DNA of 64,000 bases, from positions 62,001 through 126,000 of the forward strand of contig NZ_JAJUHW010000004.1 of assembly GCF_029265695.1 (NCBI RefSeq), given 5' to 3'. The position numbers were made by a program, and so were the translations under genes. This document shows positions 28,295 to 38,077 of this stretch, piece after piece. The notes under the pieces are model-generated. The model searched no databases and was not told where the DNA came from. It saw only the letters and a program-made list of their open reading frames with translations. This DNA is from Gracilinema caldarium. Lineage in GTDB: Bacteria; Spirochaetota; Spirochaetia; Treponematales; Breznakiellaceae. Position 1 is the stretch's first letter; each line of letters starts with the position of its first letter.

Positions 28295-29410
28295 TTAATC
28301 GATTCGTATTAGTTCATATTCCTGCTTTCCAAGTCCAATTTTTTCAGCATAATCGATGCCGAGCTTCCAGTTGGTGTGGGGCTGGGCAAGGGTAAAACGG
28401 TCTGAAAGCTCTTCCTGCTTTGTATGGCCAATACAGCTTGCAGGATTAATCGGCGCTTGGTTGACTAAATCTACCGAAGCCCGGTCCAGCGCAACCGGGT
28501 CAAAGCTCGCCGCTATTCCGATGTCCCCTACAATGGGCACATCATTCATACTCCAGCAGTCGCAGTTCGGAGAAACATTCATTATAAAGTTGATATGGAA
28601 ACTGGGCTTATCCTTAACAACCGCAAGCGCATATTCGGCGATCTTTTCCTGGGCACCTACCGAGTCCCATTGGGGCTGGGCCGCATCGTACATACATACC
28701 GCCACACACTGGCCGCAGCCGACGCAGCGGGTATAATCGATGACCGCCTTTTTATGTTCCAAATGTATGGCGTTCTGGGCACAATTTTTTACACAGATGC
28801 CGCAGCCAATGCAGTTTCCCGAATCGATTTTGGGCTGCCCATTGGAGTGCATTTCCATTTTACCCCCAATGGATCCGGACCCCATACCGAGGTTCTTTAT
28901 TGCTCCTCCAAAACCGGTGAGTTCATGGCCCTTAAAATGGTTCATCGATATAAGTACATCGCTTTCTGCGATGGCAGAACCAATCTTTGCGGTTTTGCAA
29001 TGTTTCTGGTTAATTTCGATTTCCCGATATTCGGTGCCCTTAATGCCGTCTGCAATGATCACCGGGCATCCTGTCGCAAGGGGGTTAAAGCCGTTTTCAA
29101 AAGCGCTTTCGATATGGTCTACCCCATTGGCCCGGCGTCCCTTGTACAGGGTATTGCAGTCGGTCAGAAAGGGCAGGGCTCCCTTGCTTTTCAGGACCTG
29201 AACGAGCCTGAGTACATAGTTGGGCCTGATATAGGCCAGGTTCCCTGGTTCTCCAAAATGGATTTTAATAGCCGTCAGTTTTTTATCAAAATCGATGTCT
29301 AAAAGGCCCGCTTTTTTTACCAGGGTTTCAAATTTGTCGAGCAAGTTTTTTCCCGGTTTTGTCCGGAGATTGGTCACATAGACAAGAGGTTTTTGTATAG
29401 AATTATTCAT
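28295..29410 (-). CDS. DUF362-domain protein with two 4Fe-4S ferredoxin motifs
   Basis: CIGCGICVKNCAQNAIHL and CVGCGQCVAVCMYDA clusters after a DUF362-type N-terminus. Confidence 0.88.
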   Translation of the reverse strand: MNNSIQKPLVYVTNLRTKPGKNLLDKFETLVKKAGLLDIDFDKKLTAIKIHFGEPGNLAYIRPNYVLRLVQVLKSKGALPFLTDCNTLYKGRRANGVDHIESAFENGFNPLATGCPVIIADGIKGTEYREIEINQKHCKTAKIGSAIAESDVLISMNHFKGHELTGFGGAIKNLGMGSGSIGGKMEMHSNGQPKIDSGNCIGCGICVKNCAQNAIHLEHKKAVIDYTRCVGCGQCVAVCMYDAAQPQWDSVGAQEKIAEYALAVVKDKPSFHINFIMNVSPNCDCWSMNDVPIVGDIGIAASFDPVALDRASVDLVNQAPINPASCIGHTKQEELSDRFTLAQPHTNWKLGIDYAEKIGLGKQEYELIRID

Positions 29411-29483
29411 ATTTTGATGATAGACGCACCCGCAGACTTTGTAAAGGGAGCCACCTTAAACGGCTCACCTTTATGCAATAGCC

Positions 29484-30485
29484 TCATTCTGACATGATAA
29501 CCCTGTTTCTTCCTTCTTTTTTTGCCCTGTATAAAGCCTTATCAACTCTTTCTAGAATGCTTTCAATACTATCATGTTCTTTGTAAGAGGTAACACCAAA
29601 ACTGGCAGTTTTGTGCCCAATTATTTCAAATATAAAATTTTCTACAACCTGTCTTATTTTGTTTGCCATATGCATGGCTCTCTCAAGCTCGGTTTCTGGA
29701 CAAATTATCAAAAATTCTTCTCCACCCCAGCGGCCGCAAACATCAGTATTTCTTGTGTTTTCTAAAATTATGTTTGCAAATTGTAACAAGATTTTATCAC
29801 CCACTAGATGGCCAAAAGTATCGTTCACCTCTTTAAAATGATCTATGTCTAACATTATAATTGAAAACGGTCTTATATAACGTTTTGATCTTTCCAATTC
29901 CATATAAATTGTTTCTTCTAAAACACGTCTGTTATATAGGGATGTCAATTTATCAGTAACCGCAAGTTTATTTAATTCTATATTTAAAGATCTTAATTCC
30001 TCTGTCTTCTCATTAACCAATCTTTCTAGAACAGCGTTTCTTTCTTCTATTTCCTTTACTGGATATGCTTCATCTTCTCCATGTTCAACTGTTGGTAAAG
30101 AAATATGCTTATGTTCCATTTGCCATCGGTTTTGATTGAGGATCCAGACTGTCGAATATCTTAATCCATTTAGCCTTACCTCTTCTTTGAGGATATAAAA
30201 TTTTAGATTTAATACACAGGCTACTATCCCGACGTTATCAAATGGTTTTTGAATATGCATACTTAAAATTTCATAATCTATTGGGTCAGGAACCTGAGAA
30301 ATGTCTCTTTCAAATAATGAAATTGATGCATCGAGCTTAAAAGAAACTTCATCAAGACCAGTGCCAAAGACAGAAAAACGACGACTAAAAAATTGTTTTA
30401 CTTCCTCAAAATTTCTTTCCTTAAAATAAACCCTTAAATACGAAAGAAAAGCTTGTTCTAAATCGCCTGTCTCAATATCGCTCAT
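29484..30485 (-). CDS. GGDEF-domain diguanylate cyclase with N-terminal SnoaL-like region
   Basis: DKLTSLYNRRVLEE, FKEVNDTFGH, CGRWGGEEFLIICPE. Confidence 0.9.
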   Translation of the reverse strand: MSDIETGDLEQAFLSYLRVYFKERNFEEVKQFFSRRFSVFGTGLDEVSFKLDASISLFERDISQVPDPIDYEILSMHIQKPFDNVGIVACVLNLKFYILKEEVRLNGLRYSTVWILNQNRWQMEHKHISLPTVEHGEDEAYPVKEIEERNAVLERLVNEKTEELRSLNIELNKLAVTDKLTSLYNRRVLEETIYMELERSKRYIRPFSIIMLDIDHFKEVNDTFGHLVGDKILLQFANIILENTRNTDVCGRWGGEEFLIICPETELERAMHMANKIRQVVENFIFEIIGHKTASFGVTSYKEHDSIESILERVDKALYRAKKEGRNRVIMSE

Positions 30486-30607
30486 GAGGACTCCAACATG
30501 AACTATAAATGGATCTACTTATTTGTCAAGGAAAGGGGCACGGCCCCTTTTTTTCCGTAACCGACTTTTGAAATGAGCTCAATTGGCTCAATTTTTAAAA
30601 ATTTTAC

Positions 30608-30658
30608 TTGCATTTTCTAAAAAGTGGGTTTATAGTGTTACTAACAAGCGTTAGTAAC
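30608..30658 (+). promoter_or_regulatory. Sigma-70 promoter TTGCAT-N17-TATAGT with 22-bp palindromic operator GTTACTAAC-AAGC-GTTAGTAAC
   Basis: -35 30608-30613, -10 30631-30636, operator 30637-30658. Confidence 0.8.
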
Positions 30659-30694
30659 GCACAGAACGAACAAATTGGACAAATGGAGGTACCT

Positions 30695-32002
30695 ATGAAA
30701 AAGCTCGCAATGACACTCGTCATGGCACTTGCGGTGTTTGGTCTCGTATTCGCCGGTGGCGGCACCGAAAAGGCCGCATCTGGCAGCAGCGGCCAAAAAA
30801 CCATCAACTTTTTAGCCGTATGGGGCGGCCAGGAAGCGGAAGTATTCCGTGCAATGGTTAAACCCTTTGAAGAGCGGACTGGCATAAAGGTAGAACTGGA
30901 AGCGACACGGGACCTGGATGCGGTCATTACAACCCGGGTTGAGGCGGGAAATCCTCCGGATGTGGCGGGACTTCCCGGTCCTGGTAAGCTGGTTGAACTG
31001 GCCAAGGCTGGTAAGCTTGTAGATCTGTCCCAGGTTCTTGATATGAACGAATTCAATAAGAACTATTCTGCTGGCTGGAAGGATCTTGGTACGGTAGATG
31101 GCAAACTCTATGGTATCTTTACCAAAGCGGCCATCAAAGGTCTTGTCTGGTACAATCCTAAAACATTTAAGGCCGCTGGTGTTAATCCGCCTACCAATGC
31201 CTGGACCTGGAATGATATGATGAACTATTCCAAACAGGCGATTGATAAGGGTCTTGCTCCTTGGGCGATTGGTGTAGAAAGCGGTGCTGCATCTGGCTGG
31301 GTTGGAACTGACTGGCTCGAGAATATTTTCTTGCGGGTAAATGGCCCAGAAAAATACAAGGAATGGTACGAAGGTAAACTGGCATGGACCAGCCCTGAAG
31401 TACGGAAAGCATGGGAAATTTGGGGCCAGATTATTGCGGATTCTAAAATGATTTACGGTGGTTCAAAATATGTTAATTCGACCAACTTTGGCAATGCTCA
31501 TGAACCGCTCTTTAGCAATCCTCCCAAAGCTTTGTTCCATCATCAGGCTAGCTTTATCCAGAGCTTCATTTTGAATCAGTTCCCGAGCCTGAAACCTGTT
31601 GAAGACTTTGATTTTGTAGCCTTCCCCAGCATCGACGCAAAATATGCTAAGGCAGTAGAAGGTGCAGCTGATGTTATCGGTGTATTCAAGAATACCCCGG
31701 AAGTCCGCGCTTTTGTAAATTACCTGGCGAGTGCAGAAGCTCAGGCTTATTGGGCAGCCGGTACGGGAGCCCTGGCTACCAACAAGAATGTTTCTCTCGT
31801 ATTCTATCCCGACGCTCTTACCAAACGGGCTGCAGATATTATGAACAAGGCTGAGATTGTTGTATTCGATGCTTCTGACATGATGAAGCCTGAAATGAAT
31901 GCAGCTTTCTGGTCCGCTGTGGTGAGCTATATTGAGAATCCGAAAAACCTGGATTCCATATTGGCCGGTCTCGAAAAGGTCCGTAAGGATGCATATAAAT
32001 AA
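30695..32002 (+). CDS. Sugar ABC transporter substrate-binding protein
   Basis: Signal peptide; family 1 extracellular solute-binding pattern; ATG 30695 after GGAGG. Confidence 0.92.
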   Translation: MKKLAMTLVMALAVFGLVFAGGGTEKAASGSSGQKTINFLAVWGGQEAEVFRAMVKPFEERTGIKVELEATRDLDAVITTRVEAGNPPDVAGLPGPGKLVELAKAGKLVDLSQVLDMNEFNKNYSAGWKDLGTVDGKLYGIFTKAAIKGLVWYNPKTFKAAGVNPPTNAWTWNDMMNYSKQAIDKGLAPWAIGVESGAASGWVGTDWLENIFLRVNGPEKYKEWYEGKLAWTSPEVRKAWEIWGQIIADSKMIYGGSKYVNSTNFGNAHEPLFSNPPKALFHHQASFIQSFILNQFPSLKPVEDFDFVAFPSIDAKYAKAVEGAADVIGVFKNTPEVRAFVNYLASAEAQAYWAAGTGALATNKNVSLVFYPDALTKRAADIMNKAEIVVFDASDMMKPEMNAAFWSAVVSYIENPKNLDSILAGLEKVRKDAYK

Positions 32003-32085
32003 TAGATAGAAAAATCAGTTCTTCAAGCCGGAACTTCACGGTTCCGGCTTGTTAGTTGTAATCACAAAGCATAAGGCGGAACAGC

Positions 32086-33066
32086 ATGCATGTAAACTAT
32101 TTTTTAATAGCCATCCTGGCAATAGGGATTATTCCAGTTTTTATATGGTCATACCTTGTGGTAACCGAGCTAGTGGTTTCCCGCACACCTCGAAAAATAT
32201 CTGGTTCTCTTCGGCCTTGGCTTTGGTTACTTCCGGCCCTTTCTCTCCTCGTCGTATTTTTGGTATATCCCGCTGCGAATACGGTATATCTCAGTTTTTT
32301 AGATGCCAAGTCTGCTAATTTTGTAGGCTTTGCCAATTACCTATATATATTTACTGATGCCAACATGCTGGTGGTACTCCGCAATAATGTGTTATGGCTG
32401 GTACTCTTTACGCTCTTTTGTCTGTTCTTTGGCCTCTTGATTGCACTGCTGGCCGACCGTGTTCGCTATGAGTCTGTCGCGAAGGCCTTTATTTTTCTGC
32501 CCATGGCTATTTCTTTTGTTGCAGCCGGTGTAATCTGGAAATTTATGTATGAATATCGCCCTGCTGGCTCCCCGCAAATCGGTACGGTGAATGCTGTCCT
32601 TTCAGTAATAAATCCAGCTTTTGAACCAAAGGCATGGCTCTTTGACCGTTCTACCAATAATATAGCCCTCATTGTGGTGGGTATATGGATGTGGACCGGT
32701 TTTGCCATGGTGATCCTTTCTGCAGGGCTTAAGGGAATCAGCGAAGACCTCTTGGAGGCAGCCCGTATGGATGGGGCAGGGGAGTTCACCATATTTATAA
32801 AGATCATTTTACCCTTACTGCTTCCGACGATTACCGTGGTAGCTACCACGCTTATTATAAATGTTTTAAAAGTCTTTGATATTGTATATGTGATGACCAA
32901 TGGTAACCTTGGGACCGAGGTTATCGCAAACCGCATGTACAAGGAAATGTTTAATTATCGTAATTATGGTCGGGCCAGTGCCATCGCCACGCTGCTCCTC
33001 GTGGCCATAATTCCTGTCATGGTCATCAACATTAAACGATTTAATGCGGAGGGTTCCCATGAGTAA
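32086..33066 (+). CDS. Sugar ABC transporter permease (MalF/UgpA type)
   Basis: Multi-TM; EAA-type loop EAARMDGAGEFTIFIKIILPLLLPT. Confidence 0.92.
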   Translation: MHVNYFLIAILAIGIIPVFIWSYLVVTELVVSRTPRKISGSLRPWLWLLPALSLLVVFLVYPAANTVYLSFLDAKSANFVGFANYLYIFTDANMLVVLRNNVLWLVLFTLFCLFFGLLIALLADRVRYESVAKAFIFLPMAISFVAAGVIWKFMYEYRPAGSPQIGTVNAVLSVINPAFEPKAWLFDRSTNNIALIVVGIWMWTGFAMVILSAGLKGISEDLLEAARMDGAGEFTIFIKIILPLLLPTITVVATTLIINVLKVFDIVYVMTNGNLGTEVIANRMYKEMFNYRNYGRASAIATLLLVAIIPVMVINIKRFNAEGSHE

Positions 33067-33931
33067 AAAAATCATTTCCCTGGAAGCTCAGTACCGTAAA
33101 GCCCTGTCCGCTATTCCACTTCACTTCGTGCTTATTCTTGCCTGTGTAGTCTGGATGGTTCCTTCAGTGGGGCTTTTTATAAGCTCTTTTCGGCCGAAAA
33201 ATCTTATAGCCATAAGCGGCTGGTGGGAGGCGCTAAAAAGTCCCTTTGCCTTTACATTGGATAACTATATCCATGTCATTTCCCGGGGTAATATGGGTAG
33301 GAGTTTTATTAACAGCCTGCTCATTGCTGTGCCTGCAACGGTTATTCCGATCTTTATTGCCGCAGCGGCAGCCTATGCCTTTGCATGGATGCGTTTTCCC
33401 CTCAGGAAGGCCCTTTTCTTGCTTGTAGTAGCCCTGATTGTGGTTCCGCTCCAAATGACCATGATTCCGGTTTTGCGCATTTTTAACAGTCTGGGGCTTA
33501 CAGGAAGTTTTACCGGCATTTGGCTTGCCCACACGGCCTATGGACTTCCCTTTGCGGTATATCTCTTGCGGAATTTTATCGCCCAATTGCCCCCTTCCAT
33601 GATAGAATCCGCCGAGATTGATGGAGCTTCCCACCCATTAATATTCCTCAAACTGATAGTGCCCACTTCTATTCCCGCCATTTCATCGCTTGCTATTTTC
33701 CAGTTCATGTGGGTATGGAATGATCTTCTGATTGCCCTTGTTTACCTGGGCGGTACTCCCGACGTAGCACCTATGACGGTTACTATCGGTAACCTGGTCA
33801 ATTCCTATGGCGGCGGCTGGGAATATTTAACCGCAGCGGCCTTTATATCTATGGTCCTGCCCCTTGTGGTCTTCTTTGGATTACAGCAATATTTTGTTAA
33901 AGGTGTTCTCGCCGGTTCGGTCAAAGAATAG
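33059..33931 (+). CDS. Sugar ABC transporter permease (MalG/UgpE type)
   Basis: Multi-TM; ESAEIDGASHPLIFLKLIVPTSIPA. Confidence 0.92.
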   Translation: MSKKIISLEAQYRKALSAIPLHFVLILACVVWMVPSVGLFISSFRPKNLIAISGWWEALKSPFAFTLDNYIHVISRGNMGRSFINSLLIAVPATVIPIFIAAAAAYAFAWMRFPLRKALFLLVVALIVVPLQMTMIPVLRIFNSLGLTGSFTGIWLAHTAYGLPFAVYLLRNFIAQLPPSMIESAEIDGASHPLIFLKLIVPTSIPAISSLAIFQFMWVWNDLLIALVYLGGTPDVAPMTVTIGNLVNSYGGGWEYLTAAAFISMVLPLVVFFGLQQYFVKGVLAGSVKE

Positions 33932-33971
33932 AACCTTGAGGGCATAAATAAAACAAAAGGATTTATGGCAG

Positions 33972-35021
33972 ATGAAAAAGCGTATGGTTTCAGCATCCGA
34001 TGTGGCTAAGCTCGCAGGTGTATCCAGAACGACGGTTTCGTTCATTCTGAATAATACTCCCGGGAAGCATATCAGCGAAGCTACCCGCCAGCGGGTGCTC
34101 CAGGCTGCCAGTGCATTGGAATATGTGCCCGATGAGGATGCGGTTAGCATGGCTCGGCGGACTCATTTTACCATAGGCTTTTTTATCAGCCACTCAAGCT
34201 CAATCTTTACCGATGCCTATATTATCCGCCTTATTGATGGGATGGCCCTGGTGTTCAACAAAAACCGATGCCGGCTTGTATTGCAGCCCCTGCGTCAGTC
34301 CCAGACCAACTATGTTGAACTCGTCCGGTCCCATGGCCTTGACGGCGTGATACTCATCAACACCCATACCAATGATCCTGGTATTACTGATTTAGAGCAG
34401 GCCGATATCCCGTTGGTTGTTATAGGTTCTATTCAGGGGCTTCATATTCCTCAGGTGGATATTGATAATACCGCTGCGGCCCGAGAAATGGCAGAATATT
34501 TAATTTCACTGGGGCATACAAAAATCGCGATGATTGTCCATGCACCGGTTAGCTATTATGCCGCAGCGCACCGGCTCGCGGGATACAAAGCAGCCCTTGA
34601 GGCAGCGGGGCTTCCAATTCAAGATCAATATATTCGAATTGCCGATTTTACCGAAGCTTCGGGCTACCGGGCTATGCGGGAATTGCTAGATCTGGCAGAC
34701 CGGCCAACCGCGGTGTTTGCGGGAAACGATGTGGTGGCCTACGGTGCCATGCAGGCAATTCAGGACGCGGGGCTCGATATTCCTGGTAATATATCCCTTG
34801 CCGGCTTCGACGATGACTATCTTTCCCGCTATTTAAACCCGCCGCTCACCACCGTAACCCAACCAGCAGAGGGGCTTGGTGAGGCCGCCGCACGTCTTGT
34901 ATTGCGGCAGATACTTTCTCCATCAGCGGTGCAACAAGAGGCGGAAATGCACCGTATCATTTTACCAACCGTACTTGCACAACGAGATTCTTGCAGGAGC
35001 ATACAACATGAGCAGCACTGA
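33972..35021 (+). CDS. LacI-family transcriptional regulator
   Basis: N-terminal HTH SASDVAKLAGVSRTTVSFILNN and periplasmic-binding-like domain. Confidence 0.94.
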   Translation: MKKRMVSASDVAKLAGVSRTTVSFILNNTPGKHISEATRQRVLQAASALEYVPDEDAVSMARRTHFTIGFFISHSSSIFTDAYIIRLIDGMALVFNKNRCRLVLQPLRQSQTNYVELVRSHGLDGVILINTHTNDPGITDLEQADIPLVVIGSIQGLHIPQVDIDNTAAAREMAEYLISLGHTKIAMIVHAPVSYYAAAHRLAGYKAALEAAGLPIQDQYIRIADFTEASGYRAMRELLDLADRPTAVFAGNDVVAYGAMQAIQDAGLDIPGNISLAGFDDDYLSRYLNPPLTTVTQPAEGLGEAAARLVLRQILSPSAVQQEAEMHRIILPTVLAQRDSCRSIQHEQH

Positions 35022-38000
35022 AATTCAGGAATGGAAAATAACAGAAAGAAAATGGAATAAGCAGAGCCTTGGAAAGGATGAAACACTTTTTACCCTGGCA
35101 AACGGACACTTGGGACTCCGGGGCGATTTTGATGAACCTCAGCCGGCTTTTCACCGGGGTACCTATATTAATGGCTTTTTCGAAAAGGAACCAATCGTAT
35201 ATGGCGAAATCGCATACGGTTATGCGGAAAACCATGAGACTATTCTTAATCTGCCGGATCCAAAACAGGTACGGCTCTTTGTAAACAATGAAGAATTCCG
35301 GCTGGATACGGTACGGATTCTTTCTTATAACCGATGTCTTGATATGAAAGAAGGGCTTCTGGTCCGCAATGTGGAAGCCATGCTTCCCAATGGATGCCGT
35401 ATAGGGCTTAAGAGCCGGCGGCTTGTGAGCTTTGTCCGGACCACGATTGGTGCCCTTGAGTACCAATGTACCCTGTTAGATAGTCCTGGCGGAATGCCCG
35501 TTTCTATTAGGCTCGAAAGTCCGCTGGAAGCCCTTGCATCTAACCGTAAAGCAGAAAAGGATCCCCGGGTCGGCTCCAAATTTTCCCGGCATCCATATAA
35601 AGTCGTTTTATTGGAAGCTCATCAAGACCGCTCTCGTCTTGCCGTGGATACCCACAAGAGCGCCCTTGCTGCGGTACTTGACCTTCGCTATCATTTAGTT
35701 CCTCAAAATACATTATCGCTTTCTTTTAAGGCTAGTGATGAGTCTGCCCAGTATAGCTGGGCGGGGACTATGAATGTCGGTGAATCTTTTACGTTCTATA
35801 AATATTTTTCCTATGCCAGTGGTTCATCATCGGAAATCGAAGCCCTGAAAAACCAAAACGAATCGATGCTGGATGCGGCCTTTCAAGCAGGTTTTTCCGT
35901 TCTCGTTCAGGAGCAGCATGACTTCTTAAAAGCCTTTTGGGCTGTTGCGGATGTGCAAATAGAAGGAGATCCAGAAATTCAGCAGGCTATTCGTTTTAAT
36001 ATATTCCATATTCTGCAATCCTCCGGTCGGGATGGAAAAACCAGCATCGCAGCCAAAGGCCTCACCGGTGAGGGCTATGAGGGCCATTATTTCTGGGATA
36101 CAGAAATATATGTGTGCCCCCTATTTACCTATACGCAGCCAGAAATTGCCCGGAGTCTCCTTGAGTATCGGTATTCCATTTTAGATAGGGCCCGCAAGCG
36201 TGCCCAGGTTATGGCTGAAAAGGGGGCCCTCTTCCCCTGGCGTACCATCGATGGGGAAGAGACAAGCGCTTATTATCCTGCTGGTACCGCCCAGTATCAT
36301 ATTAACGCGGATATTGTATATGCCATGGAAAAATACTGCCAAGCCTCTGGTGACCGGCAGTTCCTGTTCCATAAGGCCGCAGATGTGGCGGTTGAAACGG
36401 CCAGGCTTTGGTTGTCCCTGGGCCATTTCGGCGCCGATGGTCTGTTCCGCATTGACTGCGTAACCGGGCCCGATGAATACACCGCCCTGGTGAATAACAA
36501 TGCATATACGAATCTCATGGCCCGGAACAATCTCCGCTTTGCCCTGGATACACTGGGACTCATGAAGCAGGCAGCCCCTGCCGACTATAAGGCTTTGCTT
36601 GTACGGCTTAATCTTGATGAATCTGAGCTGGAGCTATGGAAACGGGCCGCAGAGGCTATGTACGTTCCTTTTGATCCAAAAACTGGAATTTATCCTCAGG
36701 ATGATTCCTTTATGGCAAAAGAACCCTGGCCCTTCGAGAGTACTCCCCGGGATAAATATCCTTTACTGCTTCATTTTCACCCCCTGGTGATTTACCGGCA
36801 CCAGGTGCTGAAACAGCCTGATTTAGTTCTAGCCCAATTTTTACTTTCTGAACAATTCAGCCTGGCAGAAAAAATCCGGAATTACCGCTTCTATGAGAAG
36901 CTCACCACCGGAGATTCATCCCTTTCCCACTGTATTCAAAGTATTATGGCCGCTGAAATCGGTGACTCGGAAAAGGCATATGACTACTTCCTTAAAACAG
37001 TCCGGATGGATTTAGATGATGTACATGGCAACAGCAGTGATGGCATCCATACCGCTGCCATGGCCGGCAGTTGGCTCTCTGTTATCTATGGATTTGCCGG
37101 TTTCCGGGACCGGCGGCATGTAGACAGCGATATCTGTTATTCGTTTAATCCAAGGCTCCCGTCGCAATGGAAGCGACTTGTTTTTTCATTACAGTTAGAG
37201 GGCCGAACTCTCAGGGTAGACCTGGGACGCTACGCGGTACAATATAGCCTCTTAAGGTCCACAGAACAAAACTCTTCCGATGTTCCGAAGCCCCTTACCT
37301 TCCTGCACCGAAACCAAAGTATCACCCTCTATGAAGGAGATGCGGTGACGGTCTCGCTCAAACCGGTTTTGCGGGCCGTTGTTTTTGATCTGGATGGCGT
37401 TATAACCGATACTGCCAGGCTGCATTATACCGCTTGGAAGCAGCTGGCAGACGAACACGGCTGGATTTTTGACGAGAAACTTAACGAAGCGCTTAAAGGT
37501 GTTTCACGGTTGGGCTCCTTAGAAATAATTCTACGCCATAACAGTATCCGCCTTTCGCATCAACAAAAACATGAGCTTGCGGAACGAAAGAACGCTTATT
37601 ATATGAAGCTATTGGATAATCTGGGGCCCCAGGACATTCTGAGCGGTATTCAGAATTTGCTTCTTGAGTTGGGCAAAAGGGGTATAAAACGGATTATTGC
37701 ATCGGCCAGCAGGAATGCGCCGAGAATCATTGAACAGTTAGGACTCGGTCCTGTGCCTGGTACCTATTTCGAAGGTATTGTGAACCCAGATACGGTCTGC
37801 TGCGGAAAGCCGGATCCTGAACTATTTTTACGGGCTACCGAGCTGGCTAAGGTATCGCCACATGACTGTATAGGTATAGAAGATGCCCAGGTTGGTATTG
37901 ATGCAATAAAGGCGGCTGGTATGAAGGCTATTGGAATCGGTCATAATTTGAATGGAGCTGATATAAGAATACATGATACCAGTGAATTGTCCGTGGAACT

Positions 38001-38046
38001 CCTAGAACGGCTCATTCAGGATGGAGGATTCAGGGGAAAAGATTGA
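35008..38046 (+). CDS. Fusion of GH65 disaccharide phosphorylase and beta-phosphoglucomutase (HAD)
   Basis: GH65 motifs GHYFWDTEIYVCPLF and TGPDEYTALVNNNAYTN; C-terminal HAD domain AVVFDLDGVITDTARLHYTAW in one frame. Confidence 0.92.
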   Translation: MSSTEIQEWKITERKWNKQSLGKDETLFTLANGHLGLRGDFDEPQPAFHRGTYINGFFEKEPIVYGEIAYGYAENHETILNLPDPKQVRLFVNNEEFRLDTVRILSYNRCLDMKEGLLVRNVEAMLPNGCRIGLKSRRLVSFVRTTIGALEYQCTLLDSPGGMPVSIRLESPLEALASNRKAEKDPRVGSKFSRHPYKVVLLEAHQDRSRLAVDTHKSALAAVLDLRYHLVPQNTLSLSFKASDESAQYSWAGTMNVGESFTFYKYFSYASGSSSEIEALKNQNESMLDAAFQAGFSVLVQEQHDFLKAFWAVADVQIEGDPEIQQAIRFNIFHILQSSGRDGKTSIAAKGLTGEGYEGHYFWDTEIYVCPLFTYTQPEIARSLLEYRYSILDRARKRAQVMAEKGALFPWRTIDGEETSAYYPAGTAQYHINADIVYAMEKYCQASGDRQFLFHKAADVAVETARLWLSLGHFGADGLFRIDCVTGPDEYTALVNNNAYTNLMARNNLRFALDTLGLMKQAAPADYKALLVRLNLDESELELWKRAAEAMYVPFDPKTGIYPQDDSFMAKEPWPFESTPRDKYPLLLHFHPLVIYRHQVLKQPDLVLAQFLLSEQFSLAEKIRNYRFYEKLTTGDSSLSHCIQSIMAAEIGDSEKAYDYFLKTVRMDLDDVHGNSSDGIHTAAMAGSWLSVIYGFAGFRDRRHVDSDICYSFNPRLPSQWKRLVFSLQLEGRTLRVDLGRYAVQYSLLRSTEQNSSDVPKPLTFLHRNQSITLYEGDAVTVSLKPVLRAVVFDLDGVITDTARLHYTAWKQLADEHGWIFDEKLNEALKGVSRLGSLEIILRHNSIRLSHQQKHELAERKNAYYMKLLDNLGPQDILSGIQNLLLELGKRGIKRIIASASRNAPRIIEQLGLGPVPGTYFEGIVNPDTVCCGKPDPELFLRATELAKVSPHDCIGIEDAQVGIDAIKAAGMKAIGIGHNLNGADIRIHDTSELSVELLERLIQDGGFRGKD

Positions 38047-38077
38047 CGAAAACAATAAAGAATGTCAAACTAATTGT

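Noticed and set aside
28595-29302. 235-aa plus-strand ORF opposite the DUF362/ferredoxin gene
   Set aside because: Antisense shadow of the clear 4Fe-4S motifs on the minus strand; no RBS.
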